Shown here in pieces: positions 1 through 11,494 of a DNA stretch of 64,000 nt. Positions within the stretch are counted from its first letter, which is position 1. Every line of letters starts with the position of its first letter. The translations under genes were made by a program, and so were the position numbers. A model generated the notes under the pieces. It was not told the DNA's origin. It did no database searches and saw only the letters and a program-made list of their open reading frames with translations. The DNA is from Cubamyces lactineus (Eukaryota > Basidiomycota > Agaricomycetes > Polyporales > Polyporaceae): assembly GCA_022376465.1 (NCBI GenBank), contig JACDTU010000008.1, positions 186,001 through 250,000 on the forward strand, read 5' to 3'.

Positions 1-915
1 CTCCAGTGACCACGGGACGTCGATGAAGAGAGAGAGGCAGGAAAGCCTGTCTGCGGTGGTGGTGAGAGAGGAACCGCTGCCTTCAAGGTACGCGGTGAGG
101 ATGTCATAGCCTGCGGTCTGCAAAGATACGGGGGAGTCAGACGAGCATAGAGATGCAAGAACGGGCTGAAGTGTTGCGAGACGAGGGGGCGGGGAATGGG
201 CATCGAGGGTACCGAGGGCTGTCGCGAGTGATTTTGCGTAGTTGAGGGAGGGTACGGCAGGCGGGGTGAGCGCCTCGATCAGTTCCTCCCACTGGAGAGG
301 GGCAGAGATGGAGGGAGGAGCAGGGGTGGGTGTGTTCTCTGCCTTCCTGCGCCAGTTGAAGGGGAAAGCACTGGTGTTTGCCCTCTGCCTCGTCGGTCTG
401 TATGCATCGTCGTTCTGCGAGAACATTCAGTACTGCAGGCGGATGAGTGTGAATATGGCGCTTGAAGGATAATGAGGAGGGGCAGGTGTTCTCACCGAGG
501 ATTGGCGGCCGGATCGAACGCAGAGTCGTATACCAACTGCAGAGAGGGCGGCGATGCGTAATATTGAAGACCAGTTAAACAGAGGCGGCTGTGAGGAGGA
601 AGAGAGGGCGTAGGAGGGCGCATACAGGACGAGCCTGAAGCTGAAGCTGAAGCTCGAGTCGTCCGCAACCCAAGGCGAGACAGACCACATAGGCGCCCGT
701 GTCGCCCTGAGGGGCACCGGCGTCTCCGCACTCTCGGCGATCGCCTTACGTACAACCGGCGGCCCCCGAGCTTCAGACGAACTGCCACCGCTCTGTTTGG
801 CTTCTCTGCCTTCTCGTCCGGTGCCTTTCACCACTCTGTCTCGTTCCACCCCCAATAGAGCCTCCAGAGCGTCTGCAGGAATAATTTTCAAATATCTTTG
901 CCATGATCTGTGCAT
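1..915 (-). CDS. Incomplete gene, possibly tuberin (Tsc2)-like N-terminus
   Basis: The 5' part of a minus-strand gene that continues past the left edge of the window. Exon 1 runs from the ATG at 915 to 496. An 81-bp intron (495-415, GTGAGA...CGCAG) keeps phase 0. Exon 2 (414 to the edge) is open throughout. The start is basic and Ser/Pro-rich (MHRSWQRYLK). Exon 2 becomes helical and repeat-like, with stretches such as LQPVLASLCSSDSPVSLQ and GYDILTAYLEGSGSSL, and ends at the edge in FIDVPWSLE. This spacing resembles the HEAT-like N-terminal region of tuberin, the GAP subunit of the TSC complex that restrains Rheb/TORC1. That assignment is inference from general pattern and is weak: no catalytic domain lies in the window. 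The intron and the continuous exon 2 support a real gene more strongly than they support the name. Confidence 0.4.
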
Positions 916-1072
916 TCGACTCGAACATACAACGTGACAACGAACGCCGGCCGTCCGGTCTGCGGCTACACTCCGTCTGACGTACCGTGGCAGCGCTGAT
1001 CACATCTCCTCGATCGAAGCAACGAGCTTCCCAAAATCTATGCATACGAGTGTCGAGTTAAGTCGCATACCT

Positions 1073-1662
1073 TACAGAGGGAAGCAAGCTTGGTCACCTT
1101 CAACCGCTTTCTTCGCGATGGCCATGCCTTTCACCTGCCCTGCCTCGCGCTCGCGGTCATTGTCCGACACGGTCTTATTCTTCCTCTCGGACAACGTCTA
1201 TAAATGCAGTAAGCATACTGTTGCGTTGCGTACAGTGATGTCTCTACTGACTAAAATCTTCTGCTGTTCTTGCTGCAACTGTAGCCATAGTCGACGTATA
1301 TGATCGTCCACCTGCGCGTACTCGAACACAAATTTGTCGTATGCTGCATTGCTGTTGTCATGGGTCAACGTCAAATCGTATGATGAGAGGGAATCTCTCT
1401 CATAGCACTCACATTTCTGCGACAGCAGTGTTGAACTCCTCGAGTCTGCTCGCAATCTAATTTATGTCATGGTCACTTTCCAGGCCTGCAGTCATGAGTA
1501 CCGACGCATTTATCCAGGTCCGACTTTGCGGTTTGCAGGAACCTCGTCTCCTTCTCCTTACGTTTCTTCTCCCATGACGCTATGTGGTTTCGATCAGCTG
1601 AGACGCCCCCAAGAGACTGGATATATGCGCCCACTTTGCATCTGTGCCGCTACCACCGCCAT
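1073..1662 (-). CDS. Small coiled-coil protein, unknown function
   Basis: Reconstructed from several short exons: ATG at 1662, stop TAA at 1075-1073, roughly 125 residues. The exon 1/2 joint (CAAA then CGTCATGG, intron about 60 bp) gives QMQTSWEKKRKEKETRF. Later exons read IASRLEEFNTAVAEINAAYD, then an acidic and Gln-rich helix (DDHIRRLWLQLQQEQQK) and a charged tail ending DQACFPL. The middle intron around 1475-1515 is uncertain because the best phase needs a GTCGGT donor. The protein is almost entirely charged helix and should form a coiled coil. I recognise no family. It is divergent from the gene at 2445, so the roughly 780 bp between them is a shared upstream region. Splicing is inferred, so the gene as a whole is moderately supported. 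Confidence 0.5.
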
Positions 1663-2444
1663 TATCCTGCTTGTGTTAGGTGAGTGCCTCCAAGGTACAT
1701 GCACGATGAGACAAGGTACCCGGCATCGTCACTGCTATGCGACTGTTGCGAGGCCTATCGTGAGTACGAGATATACGGTCAGTATACGCTCCGTTCGTCA
1801 CTTGGCCAACGACTGGCCTTGTCTCCTTTGTTTCCAGGCATACCGCTGATCTCTCAGTGAGGTACTAGATTTCGTGCGCGGGGCCAAGTAGGGAGGGAAG
1901 CAGGGGGGAACAAGAGCGGTAACCTGTTCGGCCAAGGACTTGAAAGACGCGTCCTAACATGGACGCGACAGGAGCACGTGCGGGACTCCCTGACCCCAAC
2001 CTCAACCATGCGTCTCCAGTCTATAGCGGCCCTGTATACTGTGGAACTCCCGCTGTGCAGGAGTCGAGAGACAAAGTATGAGGCGTAGTTGCGAAAGAGG
2101 CGGCCTATAGCACGATCCCCAACGTGGGTGGTTCGTAATTCGTGAAATGTGGGCCGTGAGCTGTGCCACACTGAATAGCCACAACCGACATCCCCGGAAT
2201 AGGAAACTTTGTGCCGCGATAGTGTGTGAGTACTGCAGCTGGCAGACACGCGCTTTCACATTATTACTATTACTGGCCACTACCTCTTAGCATGGCCTCT
2301 GCCCTCACCGCAACTTGCTGCTATCTTGCGCTCGTTCACTGACACCGCACCGTTCTGAGGAGTATTACTACTGGATTGTGCATACGCCAGATCGTTCCGC
2401 TGCCTCCAATTTCTCCCGTGCGGTGAGCTCGAGCTCTGCCGCGC
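1663..2444. other. Intergenic, shared upstream region of two divergent genes
   Basis: No convincing gene seen. Open frames here lack start context, splice logic and family features. It separates the coiled-coil gene (minus) from the GHKL-like gene (plus). Confidence 0.5.
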
Positions 2445-5400
2445 ATGGCATCTCCCTCTCCGCGCCCACAACCTACAAACCAAGATTGTGTCCCGTACAA
2501 CGACCTCCCGCTCGCGATACAGACACTCGTCCAGAACCAGCTCGACCAAATCTTGATCGAAACTCAACAACGGCGGTGGGAGACATGGCATCATGAGGAC
2601 TTTCGTCTGGTTTCGCCGGCTGTCCGCGAGACGCGCAAGCAGAGCCTCCTTGAAGAACATCCAGGACTCCTCTCAGGCCCCGGTGGTGCATCCCTCAACC
2701 AGATTGCGTGGCAGCCGCTGTACATCCTCTCCATCACGGTTCCGCGCGCTGACCTGAAGGAAACCACTCATGGGACTGACCTCCATGTGTGCAATGTTGT
2801 GTGGGTACACTCCACATCCGGGACGCTCTCCCTATCGTTCTATAACAACCACCTCGAGCCGACTTCTAGTTTCCGCCATGTCGTCACGGAGGGCCTCTCT
2901 ACCAAGCGGGGTTCTCAGTGGACTGTCGGGAAGAGAGGCGTTGGGTTCATACACGCTTGTCGGTGGCTCGAAAGAGACCTTCTCCGAGACAAACCAGATC
3001 AGGGTCAGCCCGTCGAGGAGTCCCTGTGCGGTGTTGCCTTGCGAGTTGGATATTCAATTGGCAGATTGGTGCTACGCAAGCAGCCAGGCGAGGACAAATC
3101 ACGGCCTTCGTTCACACATATCGATCTGGCCCCGTCTACTGCTTCACCCGACCACAGTCGTCCGGGTGAGCTTTGCGTTGCATGTCTACATTGAACGCAT
3201 TAACCGACGGCATGGTAGAGTCTACCCTTCCATCAAGTGAGGACGTGTGGGTCGTCGAGCTTCCAATGGCGCGACACTTTGACGCCCGTGTGAAACTTCG
3301 TCTTTCTGTTCGTCTCGCGGAGGGACAGGAACGGCCGCTCGTGCAAGCGGACGAAGTACTGGTTACTGTCACAGGTCTCGGCTCGACATGGACGCCCGAA
3401 GACCTTTTCTCAGGTATCTGGAGCATCTTTCCCCCCGGTGTCAGGCAGCGGTGGACCATCCCGAGTCTTGCGCCCAACTCGCCGGAGATTGTGTTCTACA
3501 AGCCCAGAGCGCAGCGTAACCCGCTGGATCCTAATCAGTCTTTCAAGCGCGTACCTCGTTTCTACTTCCAAGGATATCACGTTCCTTCCGCTCCTCTGAA
3601 CCGACTGGGTATAAACTACTGGGGCTATCTTGCACAACAGCCATCATCAGACGGCTCGTCCGTGACGACGCATGGCAGTGCGTTCGATACGTACTTGTCG
3701 ACGCTCTCTGCTGCCTTTGACTATGCCTTTCGACACACCCCGGACCTCGCTGCGGAGATAGCGATCGATATCCTGAGTAGCGACTCGCAGTCGCTGCCTT
3801 ATACCTTCGGGAAAGTTATGCCTATACCTCAGAACATAGACGAGGATGGAATAGCAGCGTACCGTGCAGCCTTCGAGGCGGCCTTCCGTGATCTGGATCC
3901 TCCACCACAGGAGGATGAAGAACGGCGATATTACCCTTACCTTGCAGATGGTGGCGAAGATGAAAAGAAGCTTATAATGCACCTAGGGCTCCACCCGGTT
4001 CCCGTGCAGGCACACGTAAAGCAGCTGCTGGAGAGGTTGCGAGCATACCCGCTCGTCAGATACCGCGGAGAAGCACTGCTCCTGTCCTCTCCCGGCGTTC
4101 AGGAAGAACCTCGTGGGGCCGATATGCTCAGGGCCGCCTTGTCGCTCCTCTTTCCGGCGCTTGGGCGCGACATCCTCTCTGTAAGGAACTTTGCGCACTC
4201 CTGGCCCCGCGCGGCGTGGAACAAGGAGACGCGGTCGTTCGTGATGGGCGCGAATGCTGCGTGTAGGGACCATTATGTGGGACGCGATGGGGTTGGACCG
4301 TGCATGTGTTGGGTCGGGATGGCGCTCTGCGAGGCTGTCGCGAGTTGGAGAGAACAAGAGGCCCCCGGCGCGTGCGAAGACGCACCGTCGACGGTCTCTT
4401 ATCAGGAGGCTCTCCATGCGCTCCTGCGGTGTACGAATGGAGGCTCGTCTGACGTCCCGCTCAATGGTCAGCCGGGATCCAGCTCCGCCGATATCTCCGG
4501 CTTGGACCATAACACTTCCAAGGGCGAGTTAGTGGTAGCTACTGAGAATCAGCTCGAAGATGAGGAGCTCGAATATCTAGACCCATCCCCTCCGTCGCCG
4601 ATAGCCACGGCTAGCCCTCCTGACGTACCCGTACCAACTTCGTCAAGCCCTCCAGCAGCACAGTTCGCCGTGCCTCAATCTCCTAAGGGCGGACGTCCTC
4701 CATCAGATTCTTCCCTACCTCAACGTCTATCGCGCCAGCAACCCTCAGTTTTGGTCATCACGCCACTGAAGCCCTCCACCAGCTGCGCTCAAAATATCTC
4801 CAGACCTAATGGAGGTTCGGATGCCCTAATGCTCGCAGAGCTGGGCAGCACGACAAGTCTTGCCAGTACGACATCAGGGCCTGGACATGATGCTACGACT
4901 ACGGCGCAGGACGTGGCGGACATGTCGGACATCTGGCAGGACGTGCAGAGGCGCGTCAACGGGAGGATACACGCGATGCAGACGTACCACGCGCGAGAGG
5001 TGTCGAGCCTACAGGACCAACTCGCCCAGGCCCGGGCTAAAATCTCGGAGCTCGAGGGCACCCTCTCCTCCACCCGCGAAGAGCACGCTGCAGCCCTCTC
5101 TGCAGCCCGCACAGAGAGTGACGCCGTGCTCGCTGCGAAGGAGGAAGCGCTCGAGGCGCGGGACCGCGCGCTCGAAGCCAAGGACGACATGCTCGGCGCG
5201 CGCAACTGGCGCATCGCACAGCTGCTGGAGCTCGTGCGCGCGCAGGCGCAGCGTGTGGTGTGCCTCCAGGCGGAGGTACGCCAGTGGGAGGCGCGGGACA
5301 AGCAGAAGGCGGCGCAGCTGCAGCAGGAGATGGAGGGGCTGCTGACGATCCAGAGGCGGGTGTCGAGTATTATGGAGGGCGGGAGGTTGCGGCTCGACCA

Positions 5401-5542
5401 AGGCGCGTGCACGGGGACGGGCACGGGGGAGAGTGTGAGCGTGAATGGGCGCGGGGCGCATGCGTTGTCGAGGGCAGAGTCGCTGAAAAATGTGGAGGAG
5501 GGGAAGGGGGAGAGAGTGGCGAAGAGGATGCGCCTGCAGTGA
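2445..5542 (+). CDS. 1014-aa protein: GHKL-ATPase-like N-terminus, C-terminal coiled coil
   Basis: Two exons joined by a 53-bp intron (3166-3218, GTGAGC...GGTAG, branch-like CATTAAC). The join reads HSRPESTLPSSEDVW in phase and gives 1014 aa. Residues about 125-185 contain NNHLEP, then an EGLSTKRG stretch and GKRGVGFIHA. This resembles the STK/G-x-x-G-x-GF lid region of GHKL ATPases of the MORC/sacsin kind, but a classic DxGxG box is not obvious. The middle is globular and unrecognised (about 240-660). It is followed by a Ser/Pro-rich linker and, from about residue 825, a long coiled coil (QDVQRRVNGRIHAMQ onward, heptad-rich). The tail ends in basic KRMRLQ, a possible nuclear signal. The architecture of ATPase-like head plus coiled coil suggests a chromatin or chaperone-like factor, but that is inference. 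Confidence 0.8.
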
Positions 5543-5961
5543 ACGCTGGAATTTGAGAGCTGGCTCTGCTAGTGCATTTCCTACCTTTGGGTCATGGGCC
5601 CGTCTTGTTTTTAAGCTATCGCGTTGCTGTCTATTATATTCCCCGTGCACACAGTACTTTGTCAGATAGAGTCAAGCATGTATCATAGCTACTGTGTAGT
5701 CCTCTCACAAACCTGACTTTACCTCCGCAATTTGAACATATAGTGCTCTGGGCTCGCGAGTGCAACAAAGAGCCAGACGATACAACAATCGTGGAGAGAT
5801 ATAGGAAGAGAACGAGTCGTATTTTGTCTGCGTTTTCCGAATCTTTTTCAGGTCTACATATTTTCTCTCGACTAAAGGGCCCCTCATCACGGTCGTCATT
5901 GTCATCGTGCACGCTCGAACCCATGTTCGACCATGACCTCCGCTACGATCGCTCGTCAGGG
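5543..5961. other. Convergent 3' intergenic region
   Basis: Lies between the 3' ends of the GHKL-like gene (plus) and PAN3 (minus). No gene or RNA seen. Confidence 0.6.
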
Positions 5962-8733
5962 TTAGCTCCTGGTCAACTCGCTGCACACGAAGAAGTCAGC
6001 ACCCATCTCTCACCGCAACGGCGTAACAAAACGGAAGGAAAGCCCATCTTGGGGGGGGGGGCATCCAATAGGAAGGCAGACGCACCTGAACGCAGACTCG
6101 ATGCACGCCTTGACCTCGCGGTAGCTGACGACGAGACAGCTCTGCTCGTCGCGCGAGACGAGCATGATGCGCTCGTCCGTGCCCGCGTCGAGCTTGTTGA
6201 GGCAGGTGAGGACGTGCGTGAGGTTCACGACCGGCCGGCCGACCTCGTCGACCTGGTGGAAGACGTAGTCCCGGAAAAGCTTCACGATGTAGCGGTCGCC
6301 GGTCTCGGACCATCGGGTCTCGTGGTTGTGTCTGCATTGCGGTGAAGTTGAGGAGTGCGTGAGGGAGAGGGGGTCAGGCGATAGGATGGACGTACTCGGG
6401 ACGCTCGTTGATAAAGCCGAACTTGCAGAGGAGGCGCACGAGGCGGCCGTTCTCGAGCTCGCTCATCAGCTCGCTCTCCAGGCGGTCGACAGCGCTATAT
6501 ATTGTAGATCGAGAGCGGTCCACGCCAAGAAGCCTCACGGCAGAAGAGGATCTACGCACTTCTGGGATTCGTCCAGCTCGGTCAATAGACGGCTGCCGAT
6601 CATATCAAACAGCTGCCCGACGGTCTGGCGCGAATTTAAGCAACATTCACATGGGATGCGTGCGTTCTCGGTTGCGAACCTTATGCGTTCCGGGTTTGGA
6701 GATCAGGAAGAGCACGACGCTCTTGAGGTCCGAAGAGTAATTCCGGCCGAGCGCCTCGACGGCCTTCTGCAGGTGGTTCATCGCGCTCATGGTGCCGCTG
6801 CACAGCTGGATGATGAGCCCGCCAAGCATCGTCAGGTCGTCCTGCTGGAGGAACGAGATCTCCGCGGGCATGTCGTGCATGAGCACGTCCACGATGCCGC
6901 ACGAGCCTAGGCGCACCCTACATCGCAAGCACTCAGCATACACCGTACAGAGAGGAAAGATGACGACATGCCTATTCTTGCCGGTGACGAGAATCTTGGT
7001 GGCGTCAATAAGACGTACTGCGAGCCCTGCGTCGTGCACCGCTTTGATCGCGTTCGCGATCTGGATAATGTACGACCACAGCGTGCGCTCGGCGATGCGA
7101 TTTGACTGCGCCTGCAGCCGACCTCCTTGGAACTGAGGAGGCTTCGCCTTGATATGCGCATCGTACAGCGTTTGGGCGTTGGGGTGGTCGTCGTACACAA
7201 CAACGAGTGCTGTTGAGGGCCCGAGCGAGACGAGCGAAGGGTGCGCGTGTGAACATCAGAGTGCAAGTTGTGTTAGATAGCGGATGACTAGGGAGGGCGC
7301 GCGGGGGCCTACAAGAGTCGTTGAAAGCGCGCGTTGTGAACGCCTCGTGCACGGAGACGAGGTTGGGATGCCGGAGGCGGGACCATGCCTCGATGCGGGT
7401 GAGCGCGACAGGCTGAGTAAGGCGAAAGTCTGCGAATGAATCAAGCGCGTCGGCGGACGGTCAGAGTGGGAATGAAGCGAGCGATCACATACTCTCGGCA
7501 CGGCGTAAGACGTAAGTCACGCCGTCGCTCGAGTTTGTCGCGCGGTAAACGGTGGAGTACCAGCTGCCGAACTTGCGGCGGTCGGCGCCGATGGTCTCGA
7601 GGGGCACGAGGGTGTGATACCCTTGTAGCTCCTCAGGGAGCCCCAGTCCTGCAGGAGGTACCGTGTGGATTATCTCGGAACGCTTCTGCAATTCCTCGCG
7701 GATGTCGTCCGAGACAAAGTAGCGGTGCGCTAAGGTATCGGGGCGAGGGAGGGAGTATAGATGATAGTTGAGCTGCATGCGGTTCAGTACGAAGGAAACA
7801 TATGATAGTAAATCTTGTCAAGACGCACAGGCTGACTGTGGTAGGTCATTTGCGGTGCGTAGAAGGGGTCGAGCGTAGCGGTGTCATAACCAGGTGGCAT
7901 ATCGTATGGATTCATGGAAAGCTGATTCAAACTGGTGAGTAAACAGGAAAATATAGCGGAATGTGTGGTTTACCACTTGGCCCCCTTCATCTGATGCCTC
8001 CCCTCCGTGACTTGGATACGAGTAGGGGTTGTAAGGATCATACTGTTCGCCGTCCGAGGTCTGAGTTTGCTCTGATTGGAAGTCTGCCTGGGGTTGAGAT
8101 GCAGACTGCTCAGACGAAGAGTCCCTGGATGATCACTGTATGAGCTGTGTTGATGAGACGCGTCGAAATCACCTACGAGGATATGGACGATTGTTGTTGG
8201 ATAGATGCTGGTACAGCGGCGGCAGGAGTTGGACTACCGGGGTTGATCTTGGGAACAAATACAGGTGCGTTCACGGCTTGCGCAGGTAGGGCGGGGCCGG
8301 GAGTGGGAGAATCCGGTGGTCTGTGCACTTCTCAGTCAGATAGACGCGAATTGCGAACGAGCGGGACGTACGCGGGGGAAGGAGCGTCGCGCTGGATTGG
8401 GGTGAGTGACGCCGATCGTCCGGGGAGAGGAAGTCACGCACCGGTGGATGGTAGTAGATACAACCTTTATCTTGGAATTTACAATGTCTGGGGGGCGTCA
8501 GATTGTGATCTGGGTGAGTGAGGAGAGAACGTACCCGTAGATGAGAATATTCCTACACTGGCGTTGTGTGCTGTCTGTGCAGGAGCGTGAAGGGGACGCG
8601 GATGAGAAGGAAAGGAGTCACACGGACCCTTCTTGGAGGGCTTTGGACTTGAGGGCTCGTCTGAAGGAGGGGCGGATATCTTGACTGCGGAAGAAGAGGG
8701 CCTGGAGAAGAAAGACATGTCTCCGTGGGCCAT
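5962..8733 (-). CDS. PAN3: PAN3, regulatory subunit of the Pan2-Pan3 deadenylase
   Basis: About 640 aa from many short exons, nearly all joints checked for phase. Pan3 tethers the Pan2 exonuclease to poly(A)-binding protein to trim mRNA tails in the cytoplasm. In order: an N-terminal CCCH finger ([20 protein letters not shown], split by an intron); a PAM2-like motif NAPVFVPK that binds PABP; a pseudokinase domain ([52 protein letters not shown]) with degenerate catalytic residues as usual for Pan3; a coiled coil ([14 protein letters not shown]); and the C-terminal knob ending ESAFSELTRS, completed by a 19-nt last exon (5980-5962). The ATG at 8733 starts [12 protein letters not shown]. Intron 6971-6918 appears to be GC-AG (ATAG/gcatgt), needed to give KNRVRLG. 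The last intron contains a ten-base G run on the plus strand (from about 6052). Confidence 0.95.
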
Positions 8734-8924
8734 GGTGGGAAGAAGAAGAGATGAGGATGCGAGCGGTGAGACTGAAAGCAGCGATGGACGCCTCAGCAGT
8801 TCACCGTCTTTCCGCTCAACCTGCTATCCATGTCCGGCGTCTGGCGATCACTCAGTCGCTTTCTCCCACGCCCCCCTCCGCCGGCTCCGGCGCTCTTCGA
8901 CCCTGTCCACCACCTCCCTCCCCC

Positions 8925-9974
8925 ATGTCTGGTCTAGCTCGCGACGCTGCAGCATTCAAGAGCGCGCTACACAGACAAGACTACACCTCTTGGCACTCGC
9001 AGCCACCCGGCCTCCAGCCACAGCAACCGCCGACGTCTGGAGATGACTCAAAGAAGAAGAAACGGCCAAAATCAAGCACGTCTATTCTACTCGACTCGTC
9101 TGCCCTTGGTGTGAACCATGGCTGACACGTCGGTGCAGATGTCGTCTACTCTCAGCCTGCCGACACTGGCACTGGCACCAACGTCAACACCCAGCTCGTC
9201 TACCTCGTCAACCACCTCAAGCAGAATGGCAACCCCATGCGTCTCCAAGACCTCGCTATTCTCACCAATACGCCCGTCGACGTAGACAAAGTCCTGCTTG
9301 AAAAGTTCAAGGCCCATGACCGCGTCATCCACGATCCAAAGACCGACCTCTACTCTTACCGGGTGTGTGCTCGAGTGCTTCTGCGACCACTTAGACACAC
9401 TAAGTAAGGCTCTGTGTGCATGTAGCATGACTTCAATGTTCGCAATAAGGCCGCGCTATTGATGGAGATCCAACGCCAAACTCGCAAAGGCGGCGGCCTC
9501 TCCGTGCGTACACTGAAAGAGAGCTGGAAGGAGGCGCCACAAGCAATTGAGGAACTCGAGAAGGAGGGCGAGGTCTATGTCACACGAACGCTCAAAGACG
9601 GGCAGATGCGAATGGTGTTTTGGAATGAAGTGAAGCCAACGGAGGAGCAAGGAGGCATGCCCGTCGAGAAAGGTGTGCTCACCCGCTCGCGTCTCGTCTA
9701 CTACTGGCTGTATGCTCATCATGACGCAGAGTTCCATGATCTATGGCATGGGCTGGAGGTGCCCAACGACGTCGACCTGCTGAAAGCTCTCGCCTCGGAG
9801 GGTCTCCAGGCCACCGCTTCGGCAGCGCCGAACGTCAGGCCCGGTGCAGGCATGAAGAAGAAGGGCAAAAAGTCTGCCCCTCGACAACGCCAGGTCCGCA
9901 TCACGAACACCCATCTCAAGGGAACGATCGACCTGTCGCGCGACTATGTAGCACCGGGGGCGGCACCAAAGTAG
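8925..9974 (+). CDS. TFA2: TFIIE beta subunit (general transcription factor)
   Basis: Small subunit of TFIIE, which recruits TFIIH and stabilises the open promoter for RNA polymerase II. The start MSGLARDAAAFKSALHRQ leads to a basic KKKKRPKS patch, then VVYSQPADTG and two winged-helix regions (NTQLVYLVNHLKQN..., NKAALLMEIQRQTRKGGG, REAVLKE-like SVRTLKESWKEAP). The C-terminus is basic and ends APGAAPK. Intron 2 is 9363-9425. Intron 1 has two readings: a 30-nt GT-AG intron (9109-9138, branch-like CTGAC) or a 63-nt GC-AG intron (9076-9138). Both remove the in-frame TGA at 9121-9123 and both keep phase. With the 30-nt version the protein is 318 aa. It is divergent from PAN3 with only about 190 bp between the two start codons. 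Confidence 0.9.
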
Positions 9975-10422
9975 AGATGAAGGATGTGTGCTGGATTGCC
10001 ATGGACGATATACGCGCCTCAGGCATGTTTCTTATCCTATGTACAATAGACTAATACCCCCGCAATCTATACAATGTTGACCTCTAGGCGTGCCGTACGG
10101 GCATTCGCAAGAGACCTCTGTGCGGTTCACGGTGTGCCTCGGTGGGATGCAACCTCTGGCATAACAACTTCGGAGGACTGTTGTTTGCAACTGTAAGCCA
10201 TTAACAACGACAAGTTCAGCTGAAGCCAAGAGTTGAAACTCACGAGAAACGGGCAGAAGGCGAAGCTGATGATGAATCATGAGACTGGAGGAACTTGGTA
10301 GAAATGTCGAGAATAGACGCCCATTGAACGTGTACCGTTCCTGGTGAGTCGCGACTGTTCTGCTCGAGCTCGTTGCGCAACGAATGACTTCATCCCCTCC
10401 GTAAGCGAGAGCCCGCATCAGC
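9975..10422. other. Intergenic between TFIIE beta and HSP20
   Basis: No gene seen. The right-hand end leads into the HSP20 promoter. Confidence 0.5.
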
Positions 10423-10440
10423 CTCTGGAATGTTCACCAG
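10423..10440 (+). promoter_or_regulatory. Heat-shock element upstream of HSP20
   Basis: CTCtgGAAtgTTCacCAG is an array of four alternating 5-bp units. The two central ones (GAA, TTC) are perfect and the flanking ones have one mismatch each. It lies 37 bp before the TATA box, which suits binding of Hsf1. The function is inferred from motif and position. Confidence 0.6.
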
Positions 10441-10476
10441 CGTCGTTCGGACACGTCAGCCCTGCGCCCAGCGGGG

Positions 10477-10483
10477 TATAAAG
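10477..10483 (+). promoter_or_regulatory. TATA box of HSP20
   Basis: TATAAAG, 138 bp before the ATG and downstream of the heat-shock element. It is followed by a CT-rich leader (10549-10600), typical of strongly expressed fungal genes. Confidence 0.65.
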
Positions 10484-10620
10484 AGGGCGCAGTCGCAGCA
10501 GTGGTTCCTCAGCTAGAGCAAAGTAAACAAGTCCAGAGTTCACGACCACTTTCCTCTTTCTCACCCACCCGATTCTTCCTCCTCTCCTCTCTTCCTCTTC
10601 ACGACCTTTCACGACTCGAG

Positions 10621-11220
10621 ATGGCGCTTTCTACGTTCTTCACTGAGCCGTTCTACTCTCTTGCCGACTTTGACCGCCTGTTCGACGAGGCGTTCAACGC
10701 CCGCACTGGTGGTTCGTCGGCGGTCGCGGCCCGCAACCAGGACAACACTGCGTCGCGGCCCATGCGTCCAAGGTATGTCGCTCTCACTTCCTACTTGCTA
10801 GGTGCGAACTGGGCGCTGACGTGTATGCTTTCGACAGAATGGACTTGCATGAAGACCAGGAGAAGAATCTCGTGACGGCCTCGTTCGAACTCCCGGGCCT
10901 CACGAAGGAGAACGTCCAGATCGACGTCAAGGACAACGTCTTGACCGTCTCTGGCGAGTCCACCCTTTCCACAGAGCGCGACGAGAAGGGCTACTCCGTG
11001 CGCGAGCGCCGGTACGGCAAGTTCTCAAGGTCCCTTCCTCTCCCGCAAGGCATTAAGGTCTGCGATCTCTTCTCGCCATTCTATGCGCGTGGATGGGTGA
11101 CTGACTAGTGGTTTGACACAGCCCGAGGAGATCAAGGCGTCCATGAACAATGGCGTGCTGACGGTCACCTTCCCGCGGACGACCCCGGAGCTGGCGCCGA
11201 AGAGGATCGCGATCCAGTGA
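10621..11220 (+). CDS. Small heat-shock protein, HSP20/alpha-crystallin family
   Basis: ATP-independent chaperone that holds unfolding proteins as large oligomers. Three exons (10621-10772, 10838-11057, 11122-11220) give 156 aa. An N-terminal arm (MALSTFFTEPFYSLADFDRL) is followed by the alpha-crystallin domain from about residue 51: DLHEDQEKNLVTASFELPG, NVLTVSGEST, RRYGKFSRSLPLP. The hallmark end is NGVLTVTFP and the short tail KRIAIQ carries the I-x-I motif that docks subunits. The length matches yeast and basidiomycete Hsp16-20 proteins. The upstream heat-shock element and TATA box fit heat induction. Confidence 0.95.
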
Positions 11221-11494
11221 ATGCCTCGATAGGTGCCGGACTTGTCGATACCCCCTGTGGATTGGGTTGTAGTGTAGTTGGATTGCAATGGGATTGGTTT
11301 GGGTTTCTCGATAACTTCTTGGAGGTGTGCGAGTGATGTCCGGGATTTTGTGCTAGTGTTATGATGTAGTCGTGCATATCAAGGTGAACTAGCACGGAAG
11401 AGGCGGTCTACTCTGTATGGGGACTTCAGTGCGACATACCATCATCCTACAAGAGCATTCTACATGAGTTGTTGCGCAGCGCACCCTGCCTATT

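Noticed and set aside
242..472. Plus-strand 76-codon frame
   Set aside because: Lies over exon 2 of the minus-strand gene, whose frame is protein-like and properly spliced.
4789..5424. Long minus-strand Ser/Arg-rich frame
   Set aside because: Antisense shadow of the coiled-coil region of the gene at 2445-5542.
6050..6061. Ten-base G run as a possible regulatory element
   Set aside because: It lies inside the last PAN3 intron. A simple homopolymer in an intron is more likely neutral or a sequencing-prone site.
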